The notes beneath the pieces are model-generated. The model had not been told where the DNA came from. It did not search any database and worked only from the letters and a program-made list of their open reading frames with translations. A stretch of DNA of 30,767 nucleotides from JBBRHH01 sp038222915 (GTDB taxonomy: Bacteria > Planctomycetota > Phycisphaerae > Tepidisphaerales > Tepidisphaeraceae), in the NCBI GenBank assembly GCA_038222915.1, contig JBBRHH010000005.1, positions 1 through 30,767 on the forward strand. The letters run 5' to 3'. Positions 7,363 through 16,354 of this stretch are shown piece after piece. How positions within the stretch are numbered: the first letter of the stretch is position 1; each line of letters begins with the position of its first letter. The translations under genes were made by a program, and so were the position numbers.

Positions 7363-10187
7363 GGTTTGGGGGCGGCTTCGGGCGGGGCGAGAGTTGCCAG
7401 CAGCTTTCCGGCGGCCGTATCCCAGAGATAGAGCGACCCCGATTGGCCGGCCGCGAGGAATGTGTCGCCGCTCCAGGAGATGGCGCTGGTGTGCAGATGG
7501 TCGGCGGGGCCGTTGAAGGCGCGGACCTGGCCGCCGCCGTCGTTCATGATGCGGAGTTGTCCGTCGGCGCAGGTGGCGATGAACTGGTCGGTGACACCGA
7601 AGTAGTGGATGGAGGTCACTTCCTTGGCAAATGGCGCGGGGTTGCCTTTACGCTCGCCGGCAACCAGGTCCCACAGTTTCACCTGGGCGTCCGCGCCGCT
7701 GCTGACGAGGGTTCGGCCGTCGGCGCGGAAAGAGACGCCGAGAATGTGATGGGTGTGGCCTTCCAATGACAGCAGCATTTTCTTGGCGGCGACGTCGAAC
7801 ACTTTGACGAAGCGGTCGGATGCGCCGGAGGCGAGTCGGGTGCCGTCGCGGGAGAAGTCGAGGCAGAGGATGGCGTCGGAGTGGGCGGCGGGGCCGAAAT
7901 CGTGGAGGAGATTGCCGGTGGCGGGATCCCAGAACTTGAGCTGGCCGCCACGACTTGGTTCGCCTGCGCCCGTCGCGAGAATGTGCCCGGCGGGGCTGAA
8001 TGCAAGGGCGTTGACGCGATCGGCCAGGGGCGAGTTGGCGTCGCCGCTGCCGATGGTGCGCTCGAGTGTCCAGTTGGTGGGGAGATCCCAGAGGACGGCG
8101 TGATGATCGGCGAGTCCCGCGAGGAGAATGCCGCTCGCGTTGAAGGCGAGGGCGGTCGCGGGAGATGGGGAATCGATGGTCCGGAGGGACGCGCCGGATT
8201 CGGCGCTCCAGAGTCTGATCTTCTGATCATCGCCTGAGGTCGCGAGGGTTGTGTTGTCGGCCGAGAACGCGATGGCACGGACGGGCTTGAGTACGCCGGC
8301 CGTTTGTTTCGCGGCGGCGAGTGCGGCGTCGGCGGCTTTTTGTTTTTCCTGGGCCGCGGCGACGGCGGCTTCGGACGTGGCGACTTCCTTCACGACGCGT
8401 ACGACGGCGGCGGCCGCAAGGTCTGCTTCGTTGATGGCGTTGGAACGCGCCAGCTCCGTAGCGGCGTAGACAACCTGAGCATCTTTCAACGCTTTGGTTG
8501 CAACGGCGAGTTTGTCGGTTGCGTCTTTGATCGCGGCCTTCTGTGCTTCGGGCTTAAGAGCGGTTTGCGTGGTGGGCGCGGTGCTCGGCGTCGTCGCGCT
8601 GACGCGTGCCAGAACTTTTTCCGCCTCGGACTTCGCTTCAACCGCTTTATCAAGGACGACCTTCTTGTCCGCGATCGGCTTTTCGGCGGCGACCTTCGCG
8701 TCGGCAGCTTTCTTGACACGGTCTTCCTGCGCCTTCTGATCGGCCTTGGTCTTGACGACGACACTCTGGAAATACGCGACGTCGGCAACGGCGAGTTTTT
8801 GGTCGGCGTCGCGCTGGGCGGCGACGAAGGCGAGGGATGGATCGCCTTTGATTTCGACGGCGGTTGGCTTGGCGACGTCCCAGAGTTTGATAATGCCGTT
8901 CTCACCGGCCGAGGCGAAGAACTTGCCGTCGGGGCGGGCGGCGACTGCGGCGATCGGGCTGCCGTGGGGAAGCTGTTTGGTGGATTGGCCGCTGTCGAGG
9001 TTCCAGATGCGGACGGTGCCGTCGGTGCTGCCGGAGAGGAGTTGGTTGCCAGGAGCGATGGCGTCGAGCGATGTGACCGGACCGGTGTGGCCTTTCATTT
9101 CCGGGCCCGGGGTTAACGCGGCTTCGGCGAGGGTGAAGGGGCGGATGATGTTGTCAGCGTGCCCGGTGGCGAGTCGCTTCCCACCGTGCGTCCAGACGAG
9201 GGACTGGATGTCAGCGGGCGTTGAAACATCGGCAACAGATTTTCCTTCGGCCACATTCCAGACGCGGATCGACTTCTCGGAGACACAGGCGAGAAGTGAA
9301 TCGTCGGGGGAGAATCGCATCACGCGAACTTGCGCCGTGTGGCCTTCGAGCGTTTTGGCGACGTTCCCGTTCGAGGCGTCGATCAAGTCCACCTGCTGTT
9401 TGTCGCCGGCGATGGCGAGCCATTTGCCGTTGGCGCTGGCGGCGATGGCCAAGCCGGGAAGGTTGATCGTCGATTTTGCAGTTGGCTCGGAACGACGCCA
9501 GATTTTGACTTCGCCGAAGGAGCCCGACGCGAGGCGCGTGCCATCCGGGCTGAAGGCGAGGGAGTAGACCATGTCGCGGTGGGCGATCTGGCCGATGCTG
9601 GAAAGTGTGGGATCGCACAGAGGCGCGAGGAGGCGCTGAGAGGCGAGTTGATACAGGTGAAGTTGATTGGCCCGGCCGGCCGCAGCGAATTGGCCGTCAA
9701 AGGTGACGGCGGCGGCGTAGGTGGGCGTAAACGCACGGGCGATCTGGTGCCATTCGATGGTGGCGGCGTGAACTTCTCCCTTGGCACCCTGGCTGATCCA
9801 AAGCTGGATGAGAGCCAATTGTTCCGGCGTGAAATCTTTCGCCTGCGCCTTGTTGTCGCGCGGAGGCATGAGGGGTTTGGTGCGATGCGATGCGGAGATG
9901 AGCAGCAGGCTTTCGTCCGGTTTGCCGGGAACGACGGCCGGCCCGTTTTCGCCGCCTTTGAGAATGGTCTGGGGGGTTTCGAGAATCAGGTCGGACTTGC
10001 TGGTGGTGCGGTTGTGGCAGGCAAGACAACTGGCGCGGAAGAGCGGGAGGATTTCCGTTTCGAAGTCGACGTTCGTCGTGCGCGCCATTGGGGCAACCAC
10101 GATGGGCACCGGCTTTTCTTCGGCGAAAGCGCAGGTCGCCGCGCTGAGCACGAGCAGGCCAATCAAATTGAGACGAACGCAGAACAT
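7359..10187 (-). CDS. Exported cytochrome-like protein with WD40 repeats split by a long coiled coil
   Basis: The 942-residue product has a signal peptide (LIGLLVLSAATCAFA), then a planctomycete cytochrome C domain (about 42-137) with CLACH at 54-58 and downstream LMPPRDNKA. WD40 repeats fill about 165-460 (SLAFSPDGTRLASGS, VRMRFSP-like units, DGTVRIWNL) and about 633-935 (IRLWSAESG, VKVFDVAAKK, VKLWDL, LYLWDTAAGK). Between the two WD40 blocks, residues about 475-630 form an Ala/Lys/Glu-rich heptad-like segment with a Thr/Pro break (TTPSTAPTTQT), predicted to be a coiled coil. It is the last gene of the minus-strand operon, 10 nt after the PPC-domain gene. This architecture recurs in planctomycetes, but its redox partner and substrate are unknown. 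It probably acts outside the inner membrane. Confidence 0.88.
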   Translation of the reverse strand: MFCVRLNLIGLLVLSAATCAFAEEKPVPIVVAPMARTTNVDFETEILPLFRASCLACHNRTTSKSDLILETPQTILKGGENGPAVVPGKPDESLLLISASHRTKPLMPPRDNKAQAKDFTPEQLALIQLWISQGAKGEVHAATIEWHQIARAFTPTYAAAVTFDGQFAAAGRANQLHLYQLASQRLLAPLCDPTLSSIGQIAHRDMVYSLAFSPDGTRLASGSFGEVKIWRRSEPTAKSTINLPGLAIAASANGKWLAIAGDKQQVDLIDASNGNVAKTLEGHTAQVRVMRFSPDDSLLACVSEKSIRVWNVAEGKSVADVSTPADIQSLVWTHGGKRLATGHADNIIRPFTLAEAALTPGPEMKGHTGPVTSLDAIAPGNQLLSGSTDGTVRIWNLDSGQSTKQLPHGSPIAAVAARPDGKFFASAGENGIIKLWDVAKPTAVEIKGDPSLAFVAAQRDADQKLAVADVAYFQSVVVKTKADQKAQEDRVKKAADAKVAAEKPIADKKVVLDKAVEAKSEAEKVLARVSATTPSTAPTTQTALKPEAQKAAIKDATDKLAVATKALKDAQVVYAATELARSNAINEADLAAAAVVRVVKEVATSEAAVAAAQEKQKAADAALAAAKQTAGVLKPVRAIAFSADNTTLATSGDDQKIRLWSAESGASLRTIDSPSPATALAFNASGILLAGLADHHAVLWDLPTNWTLERTIGSGDANSPLADRVNALAFSPAGHILATGAGEPSRGGQLKFWDPATGNLLHDFGPAAHSDAILCLDFSRDGTRLASGASDRFVKVFDVAAKKMLLSLEGHTHHILGVSFRADGRTLVSSGADAQVKLWDLVAGERKGNPAPFAKEVTSIHYFGVTDQFIATCADGQLRIMNDGGGQVRAFNGPADHLHTSAISWSGDTFLAAGQSGSLYLWDTAAGKLLATLAPPEAAPKP

Positions 10188-10197
10188 GAGGACGTTT

Positions 10198-12696
10198 CTA
10201 CTTCTTGGGAGCTTTGGCTGTCACCGTTATCACGAGCGGTCGCTCGACAGTAATGGTCTGATTGTTGATCCGCACGTTAGCGGAGAGCTTGAGCGGATAT
10301 TCGCCGGGCGGCGTGGCCGCGTCGACCTGCAACGCCAGCTTCGCCTCGGCCTGATCCTTTGCGATGGTCGCTTTTCCGGCGATGCCTTTTGCAGTGGGCG
10401 AGAGGAGTATCACCTCGACCGGATCGGCAAAGCCGTACAGCCGGGTGATCTTGACGGGCGTTTCCAGCTTTCCTTCATTCTCCAGAGTCACCGGTGCCGG
10501 CGCGTCGAGTTTGATCGGTGCGGCGGTGATCTTTAATGCGATCGGCGGCGAATAAAATGTGGCCGGCGTCTCCTTGGACGGCTGCGTGGTCGACATGCCG
10601 ACGCGGTATTTCAATTTGGTGAGCGTCTCGACATAGAGAGTGTAATCGCCGGGGGTGAACTTGGTCTGGGCGAGATCGAGATCGATGGTTGCACGATCGG
10701 TCGCGTCGACGATTGCTTCCTTCCCCTGCAGGAGGAGCGGGTGGCCAACCAGCCTCAGCGTGATCGGCGCGGAGAACTCGGCGTGGCGGAAGACCTGCAA
10801 CGGGATGCTGACCTTGTTGAAGACACAGGTTTCGATCGCGCCCTCTTTGGCGAGGGCGATGGTGAGCGGCGTCTGCTCGGCGACGACCGAGGCAAAGAAT
10901 GCGCGCGATCGCCGCGAGACCACATCGCCGAGCTTGGTATTCGGGTCGTAGCTGCTGTAGACGATTGTGCCGGGCCGCGCCTCCCGCGTCGTTGCGGCGC
11001 CGTTGAGCATGGCCGACCCGGAAATGTGAATTTCGGAAAAGGATGCCTCGGCGGAGTCCGACGCCGCCAGCAGCAGCACGGCCCAGTTTGCGCCGGCAGG
11101 GATAACGCTGGGCAGGCACGAGACACCGGCCGGGAGATTGTCAGCCTTCAGCGCGATCTCGCCGTTGAAGCCGTCCTGCCGCTGGGCGATGACTTTGATG
11201 GGCGTCACCCCGCCGCGACGGAGGACGGGCGTGGAGACGGGTGCGTCTTTCGAATCTTTCTCAACGGCCACCGGACCCGGGACGGCCGCGAGCTGAAAGT
11301 CGGGATTCTCCTTGTGAATCGAAAGGCGATACGCGGGTGGTTCGCGATCGGCAGCGCCGGCGAAGAGATTGCGGACGCCCAGACGATAGGTGGCGGCCTC
11401 TTTTGATTCGAGGCGATAGGCAAGATCGCGTGCTGACGTGCGGAACTCCGGCGTAGTGAGATCGGGTGGAGCGTCGTAAACTTCCTGAACATCCGCGAAG
11501 ACCTGCGCCCCTTTGTCGTCCTTGGTAGCGCGCTGCACGAGCATGAAGGGGGCGCTGGCGTAGCCGAGGCGATGGGAGATTACTTCGATCCAGAAGACTG
11601 AGCTGGCCGGTGCGTTGAAGGTGTAGAAGTCGCGCCCGCCGCGCGGCGCGAATCGACCGGCCACGTCGCACGGCACCGGCAGTTCCTGGCCCATGGCGGA
11701 TGCGGCGCTGTCAGGCGACGTGATTTTTGCGATGACCGGACTCGTTGCGATCCCGATGCGAATTGCATTGGAAATTCCAGCCGGTGTGGTCAGGCGGTAA
11801 TCGAAACCGTCGAGAAACGTCGAGATGGCGGGAATGAAAGTGAACGAGCGTGGTTCGGCCGGAACTTCGACATCGACGTTCAACTGTTCGAATCGATTGA
11901 GATCGGACGGACTGCCGCCCGGCAGGTTGTGACCAAATAGACGCAGAGCGCTTTTCCCGCCGACGACGGCCAACGGCTCGGCAAAAGCGAGATGCGGCCC
12001 GCTGAACACGGTCAGACGGTAGAAGAACTCCGGCCCGCCGCGATAGGTGAAGTCGTTGATCTTTAGAAAATAATCCGCATCGGCCGGCGCGGTAAAGTCG
12101 ATCACGCCGCCCGATCTGCTGACCGCGAGCGCCTTGCCGTTGGATTCGGAAACTTCGATCGACGCGTCCATGTGCGAATCGATGGTGCGCGTCTCGACCT
12201 GCGCGACGATGCGCTGGCCTTTTTTCAGCGGCAGTTTGTAGTGGTGGACCGCGTCGACTTCGGCGACGCCGTTGATCACCTGCCCGACAGATATAGGCGC
12301 GGCCGACGCGACGGCGACGTTGCCCGGCTTGTTGACGATTTCGGGAAGCGCGCCCACTTCAAACGCGCGCGGGTTGCTCACGCCCCATTGGCCGACGGCG
12401 CGCAGGTCGTAAATGCCGACCGGCACTTCCGGCGGAATAGTCACCGTGAATTTCAAGGGAGCCGGACCGGCCTTCGCAGTGATGCGTGCATCGGAAAAGT
12501 GGAGGCTTTTTACTTCATCCAGATCGAGGCCGGTGAGCGTGATCTCGACATTTCCCCCCTGCTTTGCGCCGGGCGGATAAACGCTGGTCAGGCGGGCCAT
12601 CGGCAACTCGGCGCGCACGTTCAGGGCCGATAACGCACAAGCAATCGCCACAAGCCGGATGGTGTGAGAAAAACAGTAACGTGACCTTGGGCTCAT
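10198..12696 (-). CDS. Exported PPC-domain (pre-peptidase C-terminal) protein with IPT/TIG-like N-terminus
   Basis: The 832-residue product begins with a basic stretch and a hydrophobic core (LVAIACALSALNVRA) fitting a Sec signal. Residues about 38-115 look like an IPT/TIG-type Ig fold (VYPPGAKQGGNVEITLTG, VPVGIYDLRAVGQWGVSN). Residues about 134-231 look like a PPC domain (VHHYKLPLKKGQRIVAQV, ADADYFLKINDF). A second PPC-like stretch follows at about 345-460 (GGRDFYTFNAP, YRLGVRNLF), and the C-terminal 350 residues contain further beta-sandwich-like segments (FNGEIALKADNLPAG). No protease catalytic domain is visible, so this is a binding or structural protein of the cluster. It begins 12 nt after the stop of the DUF1501 gene and ends 10 nt before the cytochrome/WD40 gene. 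Confidence 0.82.
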   Translation of the reverse strand: MSPRSRYCFSHTIRLVAIACALSALNVRAELPMARLTSVYPPGAKQGGNVEITLTGLDLDEVKSLHFSDARITAKAGPAPLKFTVTIPPEVPVGIYDLRAVGQWGVSNPRAFEVGALPEIVNKPGNVAVASAAPISVGQVINGVAEVDAVHHYKLPLKKGQRIVAQVETRTIDSHMDASIEVSESNGKALAVSRSGGVIDFTAPADADYFLKINDFTYRGGPEFFYRLTVFSGPHLAFAEPLAVVGGKSALRLFGHNLPGGSPSDLNRFEQLNVDVEVPAEPRSFTFIPAISTFLDGFDYRLTTPAGISNAIRIGIATSPVIAKITSPDSAASAMGQELPVPCDVAGRFAPRGGRDFYTFNAPASSVFWIEVISHRLGYASAPFMLVQRATKDDKGAQVFADVQEVYDAPPDLTTPEFRTSARDLAYRLESKEAATYRLGVRNLFAGAADREPPAYRLSIHKENPDFQLAAVPGPVAVEKDSKDAPVSTPVLRRGGVTPIKVIAQRQDGFNGEIALKADNLPAGVSCLPSVIPAGANWAVLLLAASDSAEASFSEIHISGSAMLNGAATTREARPGTIVYSSYDPNTKLGDVVSRRSRAFFASVVAEQTPLTIALAKEGAIETCVFNKVSIPLQVFRHAEFSAPITLRLVGHPLLLQGKEAIVDATDRATIDLDLAQTKFTPGDYTLYVETLTKLKYRVGMSTTQPSKETPATFYSPPIALKITAAPIKLDAPAPVTLENEGKLETPVKITRLYGFADPVEVILLSPTAKGIAGKATIAKDQAEAKLALQVDAATPPGEYPLKLSANVRINNQTITVERPLVITVTAKAPKK

Positions 12697-12708
12697 GCGA
12701 TTGGCCGA

Positions 12709-14085
12709 TCAGAACAACTCGGAGATGGGAGCGCCAAAAGGAAGCACCGGATGCGGCCGGCCGGAATGGTCGGTGTAGTTGATGGTCGTGTCGATCCCCA
12801 GGTGCTGGTAGATCGTCGCGAGCACATCCTGCGGCTTCTTGGGGTTGTCCTTGGGCTCCGCGCCTTTGGCATCGGAGGAGCCGACGACGCGACCGCCCTG
12901 AATACCGCCACCGGCCATCGCCGCGCTGAAGACATTGGGCCAATGATCGCGGCCGGCCTTGTCGTTCACCTTTGGCGTGCGACCAAATTCGCCCCACGCA
13001 AGAACCATTGTGCTTTCCATGAGGCCGCGCTGATGCAGGTCTTCAATGAGGGCCGAATAGGCCACGTCCCAGCGGGTGAGGAATCCATCCTTGAGCGATT
13101 CGAATCCTTTGACGTGCGTATCCCACCAGCGCAGATCGACCGTGACCAATCGCACGCCGGCTTCGACGAGGCGGCGGGCGAGGAGAATGCGCTGGCTCCA
13201 GGCCGGTGCGCCGCAGCGATCGGGCGTCGGCGGTTTATATTCGGCGAAGAAGCCGTAGCGCTCACGCAGGGAGGCCGGCTCGGAATCCAGATCGAACGCA
13301 TCGCGAGCGCGGTTGCTGGTCATCAGGTCCCACGCCTGCTGCTGGAAGCGGTCGGAGGCCTCGATCTGCCCTGAGGCTTCGACATCGCGGCGCATCTTGT
13401 CCATGCCGTTCAACAGTGCGCGGCGGTCGTCCAGACGCTCGACGGAGACGCCTTGCGGGAGTCCAAAATTCGGTATCGAGAACGGCCCAGCGGCACCCGG
13501 GTCGGCCTGTGTCTGGAATGGGTTGTACTTTGCTCCGAGATATGCGGCGTCGCTTCCTGGCACATTTCTTGGGATGACAACATACGCAGGAAGCGCCGGG
13601 TCTTGATGTTGCAGTTGCTTGGAAACAATCGAGCCGCACGACGGAAACACGTTAACGTCCGGTGTGCGCATGTCGGCGGGATAGCCGGTGAAGGACATTT
13701 GATCGCCGGTGGAATGGCCGGCGTCGGTGTGGTTCAGCGATCGGATGATGGACCACTTGTCCATGATCTTGGCCGAGCGCGGGAGAAACTCGTTGATGAT
13801 GATGCCGGGAACGGCGGTATTGATATGGCCAAACTCGCCGCGAAACTCGGCCGGTGCGTCGGGCTTGGGGTCCCAGGTTTCATGCTGCGGCGGGCCGCCG
13901 CGCATCCAGAGGATGATGACCGAGTTTTTCCGTTTGGCGGAAGGCGCCTGGGCCTCGGCGCGAAGCAGTTGCGGCAGCGTCAACCCGGCGAACGCGAGCG
14001 CGCCCGCGTGAAGAAAACCGCGGCGCGAGACGGCCATCTTCCGGTGAAAATCCGGACAGCCGATCTTTTCCCTTCGACTCGACAT
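12709..14085 (-). CDS. DUF1501 protein (sulfatase-like fold), Tat-exported, second copy of the operon
   Basis: The start at 14085 is preferred over an in-frame ATG at 14109 because AGAGG (14091-14095) lies 5 nt upstream of it. The 458-residue product has a twin-arginine signal (SRRGFLHAGALAFAGLTLPQ) and the DUF1501 landmarks ILWMRGGPPQHETWDPKP, PAEFRGEFG, RLVEAGVRLVTVDL, WWDTH, LAWGEFGRTPKVN, GRDHWPNVFSAAMAGGGI and VLATIYQHLGID. DUF1501 belongs to the alkaline phosphatase/sulfatase-like superfamily, but no catalytic activity has been assigned with confidence. It follows the DUF1549/DUF1553 gene by 35 nt. A typical planctomycete unit has one DUF1501 gene per DUF1553 gene; here two flank it. 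Confidence 0.9.
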   Translation of the reverse strand: MSSRREKIGCPDFHRKMAVSRRGFLHAGALAFAGLTLPQLLRAEAQAPSAKRKNSVIILWMRGGPPQHETWDPKPDAPAEFRGEFGHINTAVPGIIINEFLPRSAKIMDKWSIIRSLNHTDAGHSTGDQMSFTGYPADMRTPDVNVFPSCGSIVSKQLQHQDPALPAYVVIPRNVPGSDAAYLGAKYNPFQTQADPGAAGPFSIPNFGLPQGVSVERLDDRRALLNGMDKMRRDVEASGQIEASDRFQQQAWDLMTSNRARDAFDLDSEPASLRERYGFFAEYKPPTPDRCGAPAWSQRILLARRLVEAGVRLVTVDLRWWDTHVKGFESLKDGFLTRWDVAYSALIEDLHQRGLMESTMVLAWGEFGRTPKVNDKAGRDHWPNVFSAAMAGGGIQGGRVVGSSDAKGAEPKDNPKKPQDVLATIYQHLGIDTTINYTDHSGRPHPVLPFGAPISELF

Positions 14086-14120
14086 AGCGGCCTCTTTCCT
14101 CGAACACATTCAACGCCAAT

Positions 14121-16343
14121 TCAATGGTTGAACAGGAACTCCTTCGTGTTCATCATCGCCCAGATCACGTCCTCAAAACTCTGGCGGCGATCGGCCGGAT
14201 GTAGCACGCCGTCCTTGTCCTTCACCTGGCGCGACAGGTAGCTCATTGCCAGCGACAACTCCTCGGGCTGCGGCGTCCGTGAGTAGGCGAGACGATACAG
14301 ATCGGACAGCTTCTCATAGCCGCCGCGCGCATTGTCGGCGGACAATTGCGCCGCCCGACCGGAATTGTTGGTCAGCTTTTCCTGGATCTCCTTGGAGTTG
14401 AGCAGATGAAGACTCTGTGCCAGGCTCGCGTCCATCGAACGCTCGCACTCGCAGGCGCTGGAAGAATCGGGCCTGCCAAATACGGTCAGGAAATACGATG
14501 AGGCGTTGAACGAATTGTCCGGAAGCTGAACCGCCCGCGTGCCGGCCGGCAGGCCGGCGAAATTCGACTTGGTGTCGGTCATCGATTGCACCGCGTCGAA
14601 CAGCACTTCAGCGCTCAATCGCCGCGGATAGCAGCGGGCGTAGTTGTGTCGATCCGATGCGTTGTACTGATTGGGCGTCGACGACAACTGATAGGTGTTG
14701 GAGCGGCAGATGGTGCGGACAAGCTCCTTCAGATCAAACTTGTTCTCCACAAAATGCTTCGCCAGCGCCGCGAGCAGTTCCGGATTGGTCGGCGGGTTGG
14801 TTTCCCGCATGTCGTCCTCGGGCTCAACCAGACCTCGGCTGAAAAAGTGCTTCCAGTAGCGGTTGACGAGGGCCGGCGCGAAGAAGCGGTTGTTGGGCGC
14901 GACCATCCAGTCCACCAGCGACTGACGGGGATCATCATCGGAGGGAAGTGTGGTCGGTGTCGCGCCGAGGCCGGCCGGCTTCACCGCGAGCGACGTCTTC
15001 TTGTTCACGGCCGACGCATCGCCGCGCTTGTGGTAGATGATTTCCTCGCCCGCCTCAGCGCCCGGCTTGCGGGCGACGGTGGAGAAGAACGCCGCGAAGG
15101 AGTAATAGTCGTTCTGACTCCACTTCTCGTACGGATGATGATGGCACTGGGCACACTGCAATCGCGTGCCAAGGAATAGCTGGGCAGTGTCTTCCAGTTG
15201 CGCCGTCGGCGTGATCACCTGCCGATACCACGCGACCGGCGGGTTGTCGGCCGAATCACCCGACGCGGTGATTACATCGCGAACGAACTGGTCGTAGGGT
15301 CGATTCTGGTCGAGCGAATCCCGTATCCAGTCGTAGAACGCATAGTTGCCGTGCTTGTGGGCCGGAAGTCCGCGCCGGTTGCGCAGCAGGGCCGACCATT
15401 TGTTGGCGAAGTAATCCGCGTAGTCAGGGGAATCGACCAATCGGTCGATGCAGCGTTCGCGCTTGTCAGCGGATGTGTCATCGAGAAAGCCACGTGTCTC
15501 GTCAATCGTCGGCAAGCGGCCGCAGACGTCGAGCGTAACACGCCGCAAAAATGTCGAATCGTCGGCCACCTCCGACGGCGGCATACCGACGACCTTCAAC
15601 TTCTTGAACACAATTTCGTCGATGAAATTCTTCGCCGGCGGAAGCGATTCCACCGGAGCGCCAAGCGGAATCGTCGCACGGCAAACACCGACCTGTCCCT
15701 GATAGCGGACCATCACGGCGAGGCCACCGGGCTGACGGAAGACTTTCAGCTTCCCATCGTCGGCAATCGTGCCGAGTTCCTTGTCGTTCACGTCATAGAC
15801 GGCCGACCGCGTCACGTCCTCGGTCGAACCATCTGTGTACTTCGCGGTGACCTGAAGCTGCACCTCAGCGCCGAGCGCCATCGTCTGCTCAGACGGTGTC
15901 ACTTCGATCGACGCCACTTTCGGATCGCTCGCGTTGCCGTATGGCATGCCCTCGGAAATCCATCGTGCAAGCAGTTTGTAGTCGCTCGAGCCCACTTCCA
16001 GCCGCTTGCCCCCGCCGTGCGGCAATGTCGCGGTCGCCTTCAGAAGAAAGAGCGAACGCTCCGGCGCGGCCGGTGAAAGCCGACGCCCGCGCGACTCGCG
16101 CACAAGCCATTCGTAGTCTTCGGTCGGCTCAAAGCCGAGCAGTGAAAGGCGAAAACCATTCTGGCCGCCCGACTTGCCGTGGCATCCGCCGCTGTTGCAG
16201 CCGGTTTTCGTGAAAATGGGAACGATCTGGTTTGCGAAATTGATCGAGCGCAGTTGCGGCTGCGTGGCCGGAGCGGCCGCGACAGCGCGGATCGCGACAA
16301 CCACCAGTGCGAAGACGAGTGTCAGGGCAAGAGATTTTTGCAT
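14121..16343 (-). CDS. DUF1549/DUF1553 exported protein with cytochrome-like N-terminus and Big_2-type domain
   Basis: I place the start at 16343, where a clean signal peptide begins (LALTLVFALVVVAIRAVAA). The open frame reaches 16649, but the added 102 residues are Arg-rich and overlap the preceding gene. The product has 740 residues. Residues 49-55 read CNSGGCH, a C-x4-CH haem-like motif that replaces the usual CxxCH. Residues about 150-235 look like a bacterial Ig-like domain (VASIEVTPSEQTMALGAEV). The DUF1549 part follows (DEIVFKKLKVVGMPPS, FLRRVTLDVCGRLP) with CAQCHHHPYEKW at 397-408, then the DUF1553 part (ALVNRYWKHFFSRGLVEPEDD, LLNSKEIQEKL). Probably anchored or periplasmic. Biochemistry of the family is unassigned. 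Starts 11 nt after the upstream DUF1501 gene. Confidence 0.9.
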   Translation of the reverse strand: MQKSLALTLVFALVVVAIRAVAAAPATQPQLRSINFANQIVPIFTKTGCNSGGCHGKSGGQNGFRLSLLGFEPTEDYEWLVRESRGRRLSPAAPERSLFLLKATATLPHGGGKRLEVGSSDYKLLARWISEGMPYGNASDPKVASIEVTPSEQTMALGAEVQLQVTAKYTDGSTEDVTRSAVYDVNDKELGTIADDGKLKVFRQPGGLAVMVRYQGQVGVCRATIPLGAPVESLPPAKNFIDEIVFKKLKVVGMPPSEVADDSTFLRRVTLDVCGRLPTIDETRGFLDDTSADKRERCIDRLVDSPDYADYFANKWSALLRNRRGLPAHKHGNYAFYDWIRDSLDQNRPYDQFVRDVITASGDSADNPPVAWYRQVITPTAQLEDTAQLFLGTRLQCAQCHHHPYEKWSQNDYYSFAAFFSTVARKPGAEAGEEIIYHKRGDASAVNKKTSLAVKPAGLGATPTTLPSDDDPRQSLVDWMVAPNNRFFAPALVNRYWKHFFSRGLVEPEDDMRETNPPTNPELLAALAKHFVENKFDLKELVRTICRSNTYQLSSTPNQYNASDRHNYARCYPRRLSAEVLFDAVQSMTDTKSNFAGLPAGTRAVQLPDNSFNASSYFLTVFGRPDSSSACECERSMDASLAQSLHLLNSKEIQEKLTNNSGRAAQLSADNARGGYEKLSDLYRLAYSRTPQPEELSLAMSYLSRQVKDKDGVLHPADRRQSFEDVIWAMMNTKEFLFNH

Positions 16344-16354
16344 TCGTCGAAGTG

